Below are positions 1 to 14,079 of a stretch of 64,000 nt of DNA, one piece after another. The DNA lies in the NCBI GenBank assembly GCA_018389105.1, contig JACATO010000092.1:248001-312000 (forward strand). Direction: 5' to 3'. Under the pieces are notes generated by a model. It was not told the origin of the DNA. It made no database searches and saw nothing but the letters and a program-made list of their open reading frames with translations. This DNA is from Nautilus pompilius. Its lineage: Eukaryota > Mollusca > Cephalopoda > Nautilida > Nautilidae. Made by a program: the position numbers and the translations under genes. The stretch's first letter is position 1, and each line of letters opens with the position of its first letter.

Positions 1-17
1 TCACACACACACACACA
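1..17. repeat. (CA)n microsatellite at window edge
   Basis: Simple CA dinucleotide run, cut by the window start. Confidence 0.9.
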
Positions 18-840
18 TACTTACAAACCCAGACAGAAGACTATTTTAATTGGGAGGAAATCCAGTCAGTGTGTGTTACAAATTAAATAATAAAATATAA
101 CTAAAAAGGGGTACAAATTTCTTGTGGCTTTTCTCTAGTTACAGGTCTGCATGACATATCCCTGATTTGTCCATTTGTCATTTTTGTTTGTTGTGCACAA
201 CTTTAAAGGGCGCAGACATAACCGAATTATTTGTATGTATGTATGTACTGCATTTTCATGGAAAGTGAAAAGAACAAATTTTTTTTAGAAGTTTTCGGAT
301 TTCTTTAAAAAAAAAAAACTCAGAATGAATTACTTCCTGTGTTTGATCAAAAGGAATTCTTTATTAGGAAGTCCTTCCAAAGGAGTCTATCCTTACCAGT
401 CCCAAATTGAATGGACTACATGTCAAATAACATCCTTCATGGATTTATTCCATCTCTCAGCTCTGTTTTTTTTTCATCTGTTTTTAATGCAACTTTTATA
501 TGGCAAAATGTTGAGAATATATAAACAAGATTACAGCACAGGTGAACTAATGTATGTATATGTTGAGGCATTCTGGTACTGAGTTTGCTTGGCTACACAA
601 TCTTACCTTGCATCATATATATAACTAGTGAAAACCACTGCAAAATTACAGAAACATGGGTCAAGCTTAAACTACACGGTCATACAACATATATTCTATG
701 GAATCAAACTTGCTGAAATTCTTCCATGTCTATTAAATAAATGGATTATACTTAGAAGAAAAGGACTCAACAATAATTACTGATAAAAAAACAAAGAACA
801 TGAAGATACAGCAGATATCTTGACATATTTGCAGTTTACC

Positions 841-872
841 CTATATATATATTATATATATATATATATATC
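841..872. repeat. (TA)n microsatellite
   Basis: Alternating TA with one break, in intron sequence. Confidence 0.85.
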
Positions 873-1269
873 TTTTGCAGACTTATTTGTGGTTCATTGT
901 TTCAGAACTAAAGCTAGCCCCATATCCACAGCTTGGGATAATTTTCCAATTGATTATGGTTTCTGGATGGAGATAATTTTCCAAGGGCTTATCAGCACCA
1001 GTATCACATTACATTTTAATGTTGTTTTCAATCCCTTATCGGAATTTTAATTTCCATTGCCATGACAACCAAATGAAGAAAGGCTGCCATCTAGAATAAT
1101 TTATTACTCCAGGATCCAAATTTAATTTCTGTCCCTTCTCTTCCAGCATTTGTGCAGCTTAATTCAAAACAGTAGGCAAGGAGGTGGAGTGGGGCTGGTA
1201 GTTGGGGAGGGAGTAGAGAGAGAGGCCAGACAGTTGGGTAGAAGAATTTAATGGGTCTGCCACTGCTAG

Positions 1270-1304
<35 letters not shown>

Positions 1305-1305
1305 G
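1270..1305. repeat. (GAT)n trinucleotide repeat
   Basis: About eleven uninterrupted GAT/ATG units. On the minus strand it gives a poly-Ile run inside a chance open frame. Confidence 0.9.
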
Positions 1306-3123
1306 TAAGGTAAACTTTATCCTGTTCTATAGCCTGAGTTAAATCAGGGAGCAGGGAGAAAACTAAATTGCAGCCAGTAATGGGGTTTTTGTCCTGTAAA
1401 GTGAGAACTAAATTAATTAAGTACCTATCAAGCAACATAACATTGAACTCTCTTAAGATCTTTTTTTGTTAGTCATCATAAAGTGAATGTGTTTATTTCT
1501 GTTAATGTGAGATCAACCCTTAAGAGCAGCAGCCTCTGTGGCTAAGAAAAGACCCCAAATGAATATTCATTTGTTATTACGTGCATGCATGTCATCAACA
1601 GGTAGCTGGACTTTACACGTGATGTATTCAGAAAAAAAATTTTCATTGCTTGTTGTTATTGTGGAAATGGAAGGAAACATGATAGCAGTCTGTGTTCATT
1701 GATGAGTAAGAAGGGAAAGTACCTACTGAATAGGTATCACGGATCTAATAGGACACTGAGGAATAGTTGCACAGATAGACAGCTGTCAGGAACCATCTTG
1801 ATATTTAGATGATTGATTATTTCAGAAATCTAATAATTCAGTACAGCAAAGTAGAATTGGGACTTGTTATTTCTGCTCTGATATCTGCTCCATGCTTTTT
1901 ACATCAAGACAAAACAGAGCTTACATTTTTTTTCTTTTTATTAGCTGTAGTGCTTGATAATGCTTCAGTGTTAGAAGTTTGCTTTATGTTCCTGCATTTT
2001 AAAAAAATCTAGGCTTTAGAAAATCAAAATATATTCATATATCAGGTTTAGGAAAATCATAGCATTCTTTAAATAATCTTAACAGTAAGCCTTAGTTATG
2101 AATATGTATTTTTCCTGACATCACCTGTAGGCAAGGAACCAAGTTATGTGCATATAATTTGAATTTTCAAGTCTGTATTAAAGACCAACTTTAAAATGGT
2201 TTGTTTCAACCATAAGTATTGTGCAGCACATGATATTTATGTGGACAAGTATCAACAGGTACGTGGTGATCATAAAAGTTACTCCCTGCGTTCAGTGGCT
2301 GCTTGCAGCTACTCCCAAAGCGTAATACACACATTAACAGAAGTAGGTGTGCATACACAGGGGAATCATGGGAAATGCATTCTCAGAATTTGCAGATTAA
2401 GTTACCAACACCAATCGATTGAAACTAAATTGTGTTGACTTTTTGTTGAACTGGTTTTTACTTATAATAGGTTCAATCACTTCTCAGGAAGCAGCAGTTT
2501 TTGTGATCTTCGCATCTTGTATGGAAACAACTTTAGTGTCTTGCACATCAATTTCCACACACTTTGCTGGAGTAGACCAGCAGACTTGGCAATTTAATGG
2601 ATGTTGCATCCTCCTTGGCAACTGTCCTATTTGATTTAATTGTTAAATTTCCACAAATGTAGGTGATTATATTTTGATCATGGTGCATCAGCTACTTGGC
2701 CCTCAAAGAAACTTCACAAGGGCTATGCGATCTTGGAGAGAAAATGAAGTTAGAAGTTCTGGGGCCCTCTTGATGCAAGATTGGCTGCACTTCCTAGCAG
2801 GGTTATCTACCTTGTATAGATACATTATTGTATGCCGACAACTTCTTGGTCTTTATCTACACCTTATTTGCAGTCAGTTTTCTGCACTATGCATGCAGCC
2901 TATTGCTTCATTTCAGTGCTGTGGGGTTGTTGTTTTGTTATATTATTAAAGGATTTACCTTAGAGTAATTTTAACCAAATTCAATCTAATAATAATCTCT
3001 GATTTGTTTATTTTCTTAAATCAATTTTTTTATGAAAACATCTTTACAAACTATAAATATGTTGTTTTTTCATTGCTTGTTACTTTGTACAAATTGTGCA
3101 GATGTTCATATTTTAACCTCTTT

Positions 3124-3140
3124 CACACACACACACACAC
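3124..3140. repeat. (CA)n microsatellite
   Basis: Short CA dinucleotide run in the intron. Confidence 0.85.
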
Positions 3141-5266
3141 CGTCCAAATATAGAAATTTAGAAAACTTTTTATTTTCAAAAATGTATCAATATATGGGAT
3201 GAATTATCCAGTGTGACAGAACCCCACAGTTGCTATTAAGTAATCTCCCTGGCTATCTGAGTTGCTGGTCAGTGGATGGCAGCAACATGAGAAAGATCCT
3301 TTGCTGTGAATGATGACAGGGATTTGCACAAACATCTTTCTCAGCAAATATTTGTTTTGTACCAAGCGAGTGGATCGATCATCTGTGCAGAATCCCTTAT
3401 TTTGCAGCAATGCCCCTTGACTATCTGACCTGGAATTTGTGCCTACCTTTCTTTTTCCCTTTCCTTTTATGGTAATGGAATCCATAGAACCTAAATGGAA
3501 AGTTCTACAAGAGGGTGATGTTGTAGGAGGTTTTCATGTAAACCATTTCTCTCCTTTGTTCATCTGTAAATAACAACTTCTCCATCAGCAGTCAACAAAG
3601 TGCGAAGATGGATCAGTTTCAAAAGACTTCTTTTTTTCCCCTCCTATCTGTCTCTCTCTTGGTCTATTATACCCAAGAGGCCCAGATACTGTCTTCTGAC
3701 TGATTTATAGGTTCCGGTCAGTTAGTCTACAGTTAAACATGGAATCTTCCTGATCGTTTTCCTTTTATACTGATTACATATATTGATAAATCTTATAGGG
3801 ACTTCCAATTTGGAAATTGCTGATAGCAGAAAGAAGTGATGAGGGAATAAAAATATTTGAAAAAAAAAAGAGTTATATACATATAAGTTTATCAAAAACA
3901 AGCAAAACTATTTCTTTTTTATTCATTGGTCTAAAAATAGTTGCATATTTTGGGATTAGCTTTATTTATTCTTTTTTGTTTTGTTTTTTTTTTAAATTAA
4001 TTTTTACAAGATACTTTTAATTGACTTTTTTCTGCACAACTAACAGAAAAATAATGCATAAAATAAAATCTCGGGGTAAAAAATGTGGGATATTGGTCAT
4101 GTCAGTTTTCATAATCTAATTGTTACACTCTGGGTAATTCATTCATGTGGTTGAGTCAAAAACTCCAATATTCTGAAGAGAAAATAAGGGGCCAGCAAGT
4201 TTTCGAATATTTTCACTTTGCTATTGAACATTTACAGCTGAACATTTTCTTGACAGTTATTGGAAGATACATCAAGATCAGGAATATTTAAGGCTAATAA
4301 TTATAAAATATTAATGGTATAAGTTTCATATCCTTGGAAATTTTGAAAATGTTTTGGGTTGGTTGGTGCAAGTATACAAAGGCAGAATATTTTTAAAAAA
4401 GGGAAGAAAACGGTAACTAATAAAAATGGTAAAATGTAAAATACTTAAATAGCAAGGAAAAAGAATGAAGGTTTTAAGAAAATGCCTGATGCCTGACAGC
4501 ATTCTGTAGTTCTTTAAATTAAATTAATGTCTTAGAATTTTGAAGTGTTAAGTATGGATATAGTGCAACCCGTCTACGGACGATTCAGTGAAACTCTGGA
4601 GGAAGTGTGTGCATCTGTTTTTAATAGCAGAAAGTCTTTTATCAGCAGTTAATATGTGGCTTGGCAGGGTTGGTTCCACATTCTGTCTGATTTGTATCTG
4701 AAGCTAGCTCAACCGAGTTGAGGAGACATCTTGTGCTGTTTCTGTATCGATGGGCAGAACAAGTCCTAAGTGTGGACCTATCATCGTCAATGAAAACAGC
4801 TGTGTGCAGTGACGCCTGATGAGTTTGAAACACAAGAAGTCTTGTCAATACTTAAGCATCTCAGGCAGCTGCAAATGATTGATTGATTGATCATGGACAA
4901 TAAGCCAATTCTAGCTAATCCTCCAGACAATGTTATATCCCCCCCGTCACCATTACGGTAAAACACTGTGTTTTGACTATTAGCTGCTGACAGACCTGAG
5001 AAGGGGCCGAATCCACATACTTCAGAATTGTTGTGTCAAATTCTTTTTGAATGGGTCTGGTTTTGTTTTGTTTTTGTTTGTTTGTTGTTGTTTTTTTTTT
5101 GGTAGGTATCCATGTATTCCATTTTGACAGTTCGTTCCATTATAAGCAAAACTAAGAAATATGACAACTAACTATAGTGTTTCCTCATCTTCTAGCACCC
5201 GTTTTGTTCTATTTTCGTAGTCCACAAAACGTATTTGCATGGATTAGATTTTCACAATGAGGAAAT

Positions 5267-5300
5267 GTACAGCCATGGCCAAAAGTTTGGCATCACCCAA
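5267..5300 (+). mobile_element. Possible Tc1-like terminal inverted repeat fragment
   Basis: The stretch beginning TACAGCCATGGCCAAAAG resembles the terminal repeat of many Tc1-like transposons, which commonly start with a CAGTCATGGCCAAAAGTTTT-type sequence. I see no transposase-like frame next to it and no matching inverted copy nearby, so at most it is an isolated end or a small non-autonomous derivative. The similarity is from memory of the family. Confidence 0.4.
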
Positions 5301-8164
5301 GAACTTGCTGAGGTTGCCTAATAATATTACATTATATAACAGATAATCACTTGACCTATTTCCTGCTCAGTGACTGCTATACTTGTGATTGTGGCTGTGC
5401 AAATCCTTCGGTTTTACTCATTTGTGCATTTTAATTATTTCACATAACTATTTGAAAGTTGGCATTTGGGTGCACAGTTTGCTCTCTTAAAGCAGCTGTA
5501 CACCGACTCACTGCAATTTCCATGGTAACAGCAAGATACTGATATAGCAAACACATGTCGAGGTGGGTTTATGAGGCAATGGCTTATAATGCTGGATAAA
5601 ATGCTTTCTTCTTTTCTTTCTAAATCACTGCAACTGGTTGACTGACTGTTTGCCTACTAGGTTGTGTCAGACTTAAAAAATAAATACGCAGTTTCTTACT
5701 TTTTCTTCCTTTTATAATTAATGCACCTAGCTGACATGTTCATTTAGCCTAACAAAACAGGGAGGAAAGGCTTGGAATTCTGCAGGTGGCAACCATGAAT
5801 CTGTCAGGAGATCTTCCTGCCTGGCGAAAATTGGTAAAGACTTTGCGCGTTAATGTCAACAGAGAGGGAAATATGAAACAGGGAGCAAGTCATTTTTCTA
5901 AGTTTTATGTGCTGTGCACAGGAAGAAAAGTTTGAAGTTCATTCCTTTTTTCCATATGATCAAAACATTTATTTATATATGTTACACGGAACCATCAGTA
6001 ACAGAATGGCTGGTTATGGCAAAATTATTTGTGAGCAGAGCTGCCACTTCAGTCATCTTTGTATTACTTAAATTGGCTTTAAAGATTTTGAAGAGTTGTA
6101 TAGCTGACAAGAAAGTATAAAAGCAATTGGCTGAAAATAATGAATTGGCAAGCATGGTAATAATACTGGGCTGTGAATGTTTGGCTCTCAGAAGATGTTA
6201 TAATTTCTATTTATTTATTTTAGAGCAGGTTAAAAATTTTTTAGTAATTACAAAGCATCATTGAGAGCATATCAATGTCCCATTTGGAAATAAAAGTGTC
6301 AAGGTTGGGAAAGGAAAAAAAAGAATTAACTTTTTAGCACTCAGAGAAGTGAAACTGTATTCTGCTAAGTACTTCCCACTAAATGACTTTTTTTAGCAAA
6401 TGACTTGAGCAGGCCTCAGAGAGGACCCAACAGCAGTTTGTTTAGGGATGGACATTTAATCTCTCTTCTTATAGCGCATAGTTAGTGGTGCTGGGAAAAC
6501 CATCAGTATCCTGCTGGAACTATTCCACTTTATGCCTGATTTACTATGGAGGTGGGGAACCAAGTAATGTTGGGGTTGGGAACCAGGCAACAGATAAACT
6601 CCACATAGAGAGCGATTACTGCCCTATAAGAATATTGTTTGTTGTATACTTTGCTTGCTATATCTTTTATCTACTTCATGATGGCGATGGTGCCTGCTTA
6701 TAAGGAAACAGGATTTAACATAGGAAATTAGGTTGCTTGTTTTCACAGTCCATGGAAAATTTGTTCAGATAATCAGTTTTTGGTTGCATCATTTCATGTC
6801 TTTCTTGTCAGAAACCAGGGTCCCCCATGATAGTACACCGTTGTAAGATATCCTTATTAGACTCTCTGATAATTGGTATTCCAGTTGGTATTAAAATTTG
6901 CATTATCCTATATTAAAAGTACAGAAGTCCAATTGAGTTAATTTATTTCTCTGTTTTGCAGCAAAGAATTTTGCCTTGGAAGAGATGTTTATCATCACTG
7001 ATAACTTGTGTGTGCATTAGGCTGGCATGTGCAGCTTATTGTATCCAGATTGAGCAAGTTATCCAACTTCTCAACAATCTCATCATTGTACCTGACTCTG
7101 GCACTGTTTTAATTTAGAGGCTGTATTTTCAAACTTTCCAGTGTTTGAAATTTTAAATGAATAATTAGTTCCATCTTTCATGGTGTCAGCAATCTCTTTT
7201 ACTTTATACTCTTGATGTGGTTGATATAACGGTGAAGTTAGCCATTTTTTTTGGTATAGTTACTTACTTTGGCATATTTAGAACTAATATACCAGGAATC
7301 ATGGGAAATTGGCATGTTTCAATATTTTAACTAAAAATAAAACTTAAATACACTGAACTCAAAATGATATCTATTTATACTTAATATACGAGTGAACCAA
7401 CTTTACGGTATTGTTTTTTTTAATGAGTTCCTTATGTGCGGAATTAAGGAGAAAAGATTACTAGAGATTCCTCAGTATAAAGTTTCTGTGATTTCATGAT
7501 TAAATTACATAGCTATGATAAGTTTAAGAACTAAAATTCCCCTTTATTTGGCTGTACTATAACTCATGTTATCACCTGTACATGTAACTTTACCTGATGA
7601 TGCTGGTTGGGTAATAAATTTTAAAATAAATAATTAAGTTAATTTTAGCTGTCCCTATATAATTTACTAAATCTTATAGTTGTTCCTGTGTATATTGTTA
7701 GTGTGAATTTTTCCAATATTCAGGTATTTATTCACAGACAACAAGGAAAATGTGAGTATATACCTGTACCTGGCACTAACAGATTAAGGGTGTTAATAAA
7801 CAAAGCCTTAAATGTCTCAATTTATGTACCAGATTGGTTTGTAGTAGTACTCTGGTTTTGAGGATAAAATGAGTTTTTAAATTATTTTTATAGGTGGATG
7901 AGTAGGGAGTCTTGTGACTTAGAACCCCATCAAAGTACTAGATTAAATTATAGCCTTCTGAATTGCATTATTGCTTTGCAGTACTGCTTGTTCCTTGGCT
8001 TTCACATGTGGCACCCACATTCTGAGGGTAAAACTTTAATTTTGTATACTGAAAACAATATCTTTACAATCCAGCAACCATTGAATGAAAATGAGAGAAA
8101 TAATAATTTATTTATGCAGGATACATATGAAATCAAAATATAACTTAATGAACATTCACCCTTG

Positions 8165-8640
8165 TTGCGCCAGCTTGCTGGACAGGCTAGATATCCGCCC
8201 ACATTGCACCAGTCAACCGGAGAGGTTTAACATCCGCCCACATTGCACCAGCCAGCTGGACAGGCTTGAACATCCGCCCACATTGTGCCAGCCAGCTGGA
8301 CAGGCTGAACATCCGCCCACATTGCGCCAGCCAGCTGGACAGGCTGAACATCCGCCCACATTGCACCAGCCAGCTGGACAGGCTGTACATCCGCCCACAT
8401 TGTGCCAGCCAACTGGACAGGCTGAACATCTGCCCACATTGCACCAGCCAACTGGAGAGGTTGAACACCCCCCCCCCACATTGCACCAGCCAGCTGGAGA
8501 GGTTGAACATCCGCCCACATTGCGCCAGCCAGCTGGACAGGCTGAACATCTACCCACATTGCACCAGCCAGCTGGACAGGCTGAACATCCACCGACATTG
8601 CACCAGCCAACTGGAGAGGCTGAACATCCACCCACATTGC
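8165..8640. repeat. Minisatellite, 39-bp unit
   Basis: About twelve tandem copies of a GC-richer unit of 39 bp. Each contains a CCGCCCACATTG block, then CACCAGCCAGCTGGACAGG, then CTGAACAT. Copies differ by single substitutions and one run of extra C at 8468-8477. Because 39 is a multiple of three, several frames stay open on both strands (for example a frame from 8085 to 8681). Those frames have no start context, splice sites or homology I recognise, so I treat them as by-products of the repeat. The array sits in the Meis intron and is much more CpG-rich than its surroundings. Confidence 0.92.
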
Positions 8641-8925
8641 ACCTGCCAGCTGAACATGCACCCACCTGCTGGACAGGCTGAACCTCCGCCCACATTGTGC
8701 CAGCCAGCTGGACAAACTGAACATGCACCCACCTGCTGGACAGGCTGAACCTCCACCCACATTGTGCCAGCCAGCTGGACAAACTGAACATGCACCCACC
8801 TGCTAGACATGCTGAACCTCCGCCCACATTGTGCCAGCCAGCTGGACAAACTGAACATGCACCCACCTGCTGGACAGGCTGAACCTCCACCCACATTGCA
8901 CCCACCTGCTGGACAGGATAAACAA
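8641..8925. repeat. Minisatellite continuation, 67-bp higher-order unit
   Basis: To the right the 39-bp array changes into units repeating every 67 bp. The marker CTGAACCTCC occurs at 8678, 8745, 8812 and 8879. Each unit is a 39-bp-type monomer plus about 28 bp that begins GCACCCACCTGCTGGACAGG. The array ends just after 8920. Confidence 0.9.
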
Positions 8926-11900
8926 GTGGTATCAAAAGTTTATGGATATTTTACTTTTACTAAGTTATTTCTCATCTAATTCATAATGAGTGAAATATTT
9001 CTAAAACAAAAATTAGTTTTTTTATATATGCACATTTTCTGGAATATTTATCATTAATTCACAAAAATAGTTTCTTTATCAGTAATTGTAGACAGCAAGG
9101 AAGAAAAGGTTTTAGGAAGTTGTCCCAAGGTAGTTGTTAAGCTGGAACAAAGACATTGATAGCAGTGCACAGATCAGGTGATGGTGAGATGCAAGGCACT
9201 GCCTGGCAGTACCTTAATGTCTGTTGTGGTTCTGTCAGAACAGGAAAGACTAGAACATATAATGTTGCTAAATACTTTTCTCCCTCCTATGCCTTGTCAG
9301 AAATAATGGACACTGGGAGGAGGATCAGTTACAGGAAATAGGAAGTGATAACGTGAACCTTGTGGGTAGTCGACCTATGACCTATAGCAATCATGGGCGA
9401 TGACAAAGGTTCATAATTTCCTCTCTGAAAGAGAGCCACGAACAATTACTTAAAACATTGACAATGGAGAAATGGGGCAACTTCCTTTTGTTTCTTAATG
9501 GCTCTACTTTGCAGAGTCTCACTGCCTCTTTCTCAGGGCAAGGCAGAGAACAGCCTAGCGTGATGTTCATTTGAGCATTTAAGTGGCCTGCTGTGTTTTT
9601 GTGCACAACGTGATCATCCCTACCGGGCACGCAACATGAGCCAGCCGTCTGTCTGTCCATCTATTTGTCTGCCCTAACCAGTTCCTTTTATCAATAAAGG
9701 GGATCTATTCAGGGGAAGAAAGGAAAAAGATGGGCAGATTTAAAAACAATTTAATAATCCCAAACCTGTGACTGTACTGTGAGATACAAAAATTGAAATA
9801 AAAGGATAAAAATAAAATTGTGTTCAGTGTGGAAAGGCAGGCAGATTTAATTGTCTTTGTGTCACGCTTGTGCATGCACGCCATTTGGCCAAAAGGTGGC
9901 GTCAGTCAGGCTTACTGATTTGTGAAGACATTAGACGAACATCTCTGATGTTAGTTGATATCAGGTTCATATTAAGAGTGATCTGCCTTGACTAATGGAT
10001 CTGAAAACATTATTATATCGTTGACTGGATCCCCAATTGTGTTTTTTCCTTGCTGCTTGTTTTACACAAAGTCAGCAAACTTCCTCAGGTGTCTGTTGAT
10101 TGTTGCAATTTCTGCAGCTTTGTGAGAATCTGTCTTTATCAGTCACCGGAAGAGATCTTGACCAGCCCAAGGGATTGGCTGGATTTGAGGTGGTCAGTTC
10201 TTCTCACAAATTCATTGAAGTCATTTGATGTAGCTGGACAAGGGTAGCACTTACCTGCACTGCAACAGCTGATGCTGACTGCTGCTCATCATGCTCAGAG
10301 GCTTGCTATTTCTCAAGACACTCTTTGGTATAACTAACATGGGCTGGTCATTTGAATTTGAATGGAAAAGGCCTCTTATGAAATATAATCAACCATAGTA
10401 AGCGACAAAGCTTCTGACTTTTTCATGTATAAATCATTTAACCTTTCAGATAGATTCAAAAGCTAAGATACTTGTCTAATTTATCTCTATGGATCAAAAA
10501 CTTTCTGTAGATGGCGTTTGACAAGATTTCACCAGCACAAACAATAAATGGAAGTTAATTGTAGAGAAAAAGATACAAGGTCGCTTCTTTCCTGTGTTCA
10601 TTAAATCAATGCCTGTTTAGTATGGAAAGTTTTTTTTTTTATGTTTTAGCCACACAACCTAGAAGAATCTTTTTTCTGATTGCAGTCAAATAGTATAATT
10701 AAATTGTAGTTTGGTTTTTGATACTCTCTTGGAATATTTTTTGCAAAGCTTAAACGATTATTTTATTACTGCTGGTGGTGTTTTCATTTAACTCATTGCC
10801 GCAGTCACTCAGATGTTTCTAAAAACACGTCTGCAGCTTGTTTCTGAGAGAGATTGTTGCTTTGACGTGTAGCTGGCCTTGCAGCATGGTCATTGTGACT
10901 TGGAAAGTATCTGCGTTACACTGAAGAATTCAGAAATCGTGCGGTGGAACGAGAGTTTTCCACCATAATTTATGCACCCAGAATCCTGACAGAAAAATAC
11001 GTTTAAAAGGTGGGGTGTACGTGAGTTAGGCTAGTAAATATGGTAATTGTATTAGTCATTAACTTTATTTACTATTATTTGTATTATTGTGTTTTTATCT
11101 CTAGAAAAAGCTTTGGGGCCAAGTTCTTTTGACTCTTTGGCTTCTAAAACATTCATAATTTGGCTTGCTGTTTTGGTACAGAGGAGTGAAAGGTTTGAAC
11201 AAGATGATAGAAATCATAAAGCACAGTTGGTTACCTATATGTGGGGGGTGGTTAAAGCTGTAAGCTGTAGTACTATGCAGCTTAAGTAAGAAAACCTTCA
11301 GTAATGATTTATCATATTATAACCCTGATTTCTGGCTACTATCTTCAGAATATCACAACAGAGATTGTTTTGTTTTTTCAATACACCAATGCTTACATGG
11401 GAAGAAAGCCGGATAAAAGTCATGTGATGGGGGGGGGGCCAACCAGTGCTGAGATACCATGCCACCCCTTTGCAGACATTATCAAATAATCTTGCTCAGG
11501 CTTCACCACCTATTGAGGACAAATTTTACACAGGACCCTAGAAAAAAAGAAGAAACTGAGAATAAGATCTTGTGGTTAAAGTGGCCAACCCCGACATCAG
11601 CTTAAATGCTGAGAAATTTTCTTTTTAAATCCCAAGACCCTTCATTAAAGTAAAACCCAACCCTGTGCAAGTCTCCCTCCCCCACCTTTCTTTTTGTTGT
11701 TGTTAAGAAATGAAGACTGTGTTTTGCAGCAACTCTTGTATCTGTAGAAGAAACAGAGTTCAAAGATTAAGTCTAAGGTTGTAGCAGACGTTCTCCCCTC
11801 GTATACAGCAAAGCTTCATGGGTAAACAGTAGCCAAAATGAACTTCTAAATATAAGGGCGTTAAATATTTTTTAAAAAACTGTGAACTGTTTCATCAACT

Positions 11901-13260
11901 TCTGACTGCTTCCTCTCCCTAGCTAATGGAATTCCCTCAACCTTTTGAATATTTATTATTCAAGATTATTTTAGTTACTATTATAAAAATTATTTGTTAA
12001 TGGGTTTTTTGTTTTGTATAATGTTTATATTGATTTCTGTTGATATGAGAAGCCCACTCTTAAGTCAATCTGGAGATTCTATCCAGCTCTTCATTCAGTT
12101 GTACTAGTTTTTGTTTTTTTAAAAATACAGCAGTGAACCTCAGTATTTATTTATTCTATACTGTTTTGCTTGCTTTTTTTTTTCTTATTGCATATGAAAT
12201 TGGATTTTGATTTGTTTCCATTATTATTTATACATTGTTACTATGATAATTGTAGCACATGCTATTCCATAACCATCATAATTTTTTTTTCTTTAATTTA
12301 AAAAAAATCTTATGGTGTGCATCAGTAATAAATCTGTTCTTACTCTGCCAAATGAGGAAACCTTGGAAGCATTTGTCTGGATTGTCCCCCCCTGCACCTA
12401 CTCATTGCTTTTCCGGTTGAATTTTCCTGGAAGGAAGCTGACTTCTAGAATTCTCATTTCCCAAGGAATCCCAAAGTTAATTTTTTTTTTTTTTTTTTTT
12501 TGTTTCAGAAAAATTGCATTTAATACATCACTTCCCTTTTAGTAAATGTAAGCAATCTTATGGAGTTGAAGTGACAGAAATTAATCAGAAGCTAAACTTG
12601 CAGTGATTCGGCGGCATTTCTTCTTCTTTTCTCTTTTTATTTTTATTATTTCCCTTGTGCATAAAATGGTTTCCTGAATTTTGATTGGCTTATTTTTACT
12701 GACATTGTCTTCTTTTCTGCTTTGTTTCAATGTTGTCAGAGCGTTCAAAATTAGGTTAGATTTAAGTAACTGTTTTACACTTTCTGTGCATGCAGAGGAC
12801 AAGGCCCAGGAAAGATATATTTTGAAACTTCTTTAAGATCTATTTGCTTTTGTTTGATGTGTCTGCAGGATTGTTGCTTTGCTGCACTGGTGAAGGTGAG
12901 TTATCGGAGTAAATAAAGCAAACAAAAAATGGTTGAAGTATTTATGACCAACTTTTTTTAATTTAAAAAGGAGGAACGCAAAATAAGCAGCAGATTAACG
13001 CTACCAATTTGGCTCCTCTTCTTTCTGTTTAGGGTTTTATTATTGTCATAGTAGATCCAGATGAATTGGTTGGGTGCTATTGAATGAAAGGGGATTTGAA
13101 TATTCACACTCTAGTACTGTGCAATGGATCATAACAAGAGTCCATTTGTGTTATGTCAAAAAGATTTAATTATTTAATAATTTTAGAATTAAAAAATTCT
13201 GGCTGTTTTATTTTTTTAATTTCAAAATGGTTTTGATTGTTGATGCATAGATGATTCTGA
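8926..13260. other. Intronic sequence without recognised features
   Basis: AT-rich unique-looking intron with homopolymer runs, for example a T run at about 12480-12501 and a G run at about 11431-11439. No exon, RNA gene or mobile-element protein was recognised. Confidence 0.5.
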
Positions 13261-13269
13261 TTTTTGACA

Positions 13270-13412
13270 TTGAAGGCCTGGTATTATTAATTACCCCTGG
13301 TGACCATTCAAGTTAGTTAGATATGGTTGGGGTGTCAGCAAACCAGTCCCAACTGGGATTCAAATTCTCAATTATGGAAGTCCAGTAGTCTCATCACTGG
13401 GCCACTATCATG
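13270..13412 (-). mobile_element. tRNA-derived SINE fragment
   Basis: Read on the minus strand, 13409-13388 gives GTGGCCCAGTGATGAGAC, close to a tRNA A box. Then 13366-13354 gives a GAATTTGAATCCC stretch, close to a B box. The spacing suits a tRNA-like pol III promoter. The sequence does not fold into an obvious intact tRNA, and both boxes have drifted, so it is read as an old SINE copy, not a tRNA gene. It lies antisense in the Meis intron. Confidence 0.5.
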
Positions 13413-13813
13413 CATAGTTTAAAACCAGTTAATCAGATAAATATTTTAAAAAAAGAATATTTACCTGACTAACATTTATTGTTTATGTCATTAACAGATG
13501 TGAGTATTAAAATGTTTGAAATGTACAAGTCCATAGAAAATGGCAGTCATTCATTGAAATTCCATCTTTGGATTGGTTGGCATATGTCAGAATCAGTAAA
13601 GGGAATAAACTGGTTTGTTTATTTACTGTGAATTCACTACATAAAATGCAACTAAAAATATTAAAATAATGATGATGATGATTGCTAGCAAACAATTTTG
13701 AAAGTGCAGTCATTTCTTTTTGTCCAAGAGAGTCAAAAAAACATGTATTGGGCGGGGAGTTCATTAGTTGCTGGTGGACGGATATTTTATTATTTTATGA
13801 GGATGAAGCAAAT

Positions 13814-14004
13814 TCATCTCTCTCTCTCTCTCTCTTCATCTCCTCTCTCTCTCTCGCTCTCTCATCTCCTCTCTCTCTCTCTCTCCATCGCTCTCTCTCT
13901 CCATCTCTTCATCTCTCGTTCTCTCCATCTCTCTCCATCTCTCTCTCTCTCTCTCGCTCTCTCTCTCTCTTCATCTCCTCTCTCTCTCTCTCTTCATCTC
14001 TCTT

Positions 14005-14079
<75 letters not shown>

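Noticed and set aside
8085..8935. Open frames across the minisatellite (up to 240 codons on the minus strand)
   Set aside because: They follow from a 39-bp unit without stops. They lack splice sites and are broken when the period changes to 67 bp.
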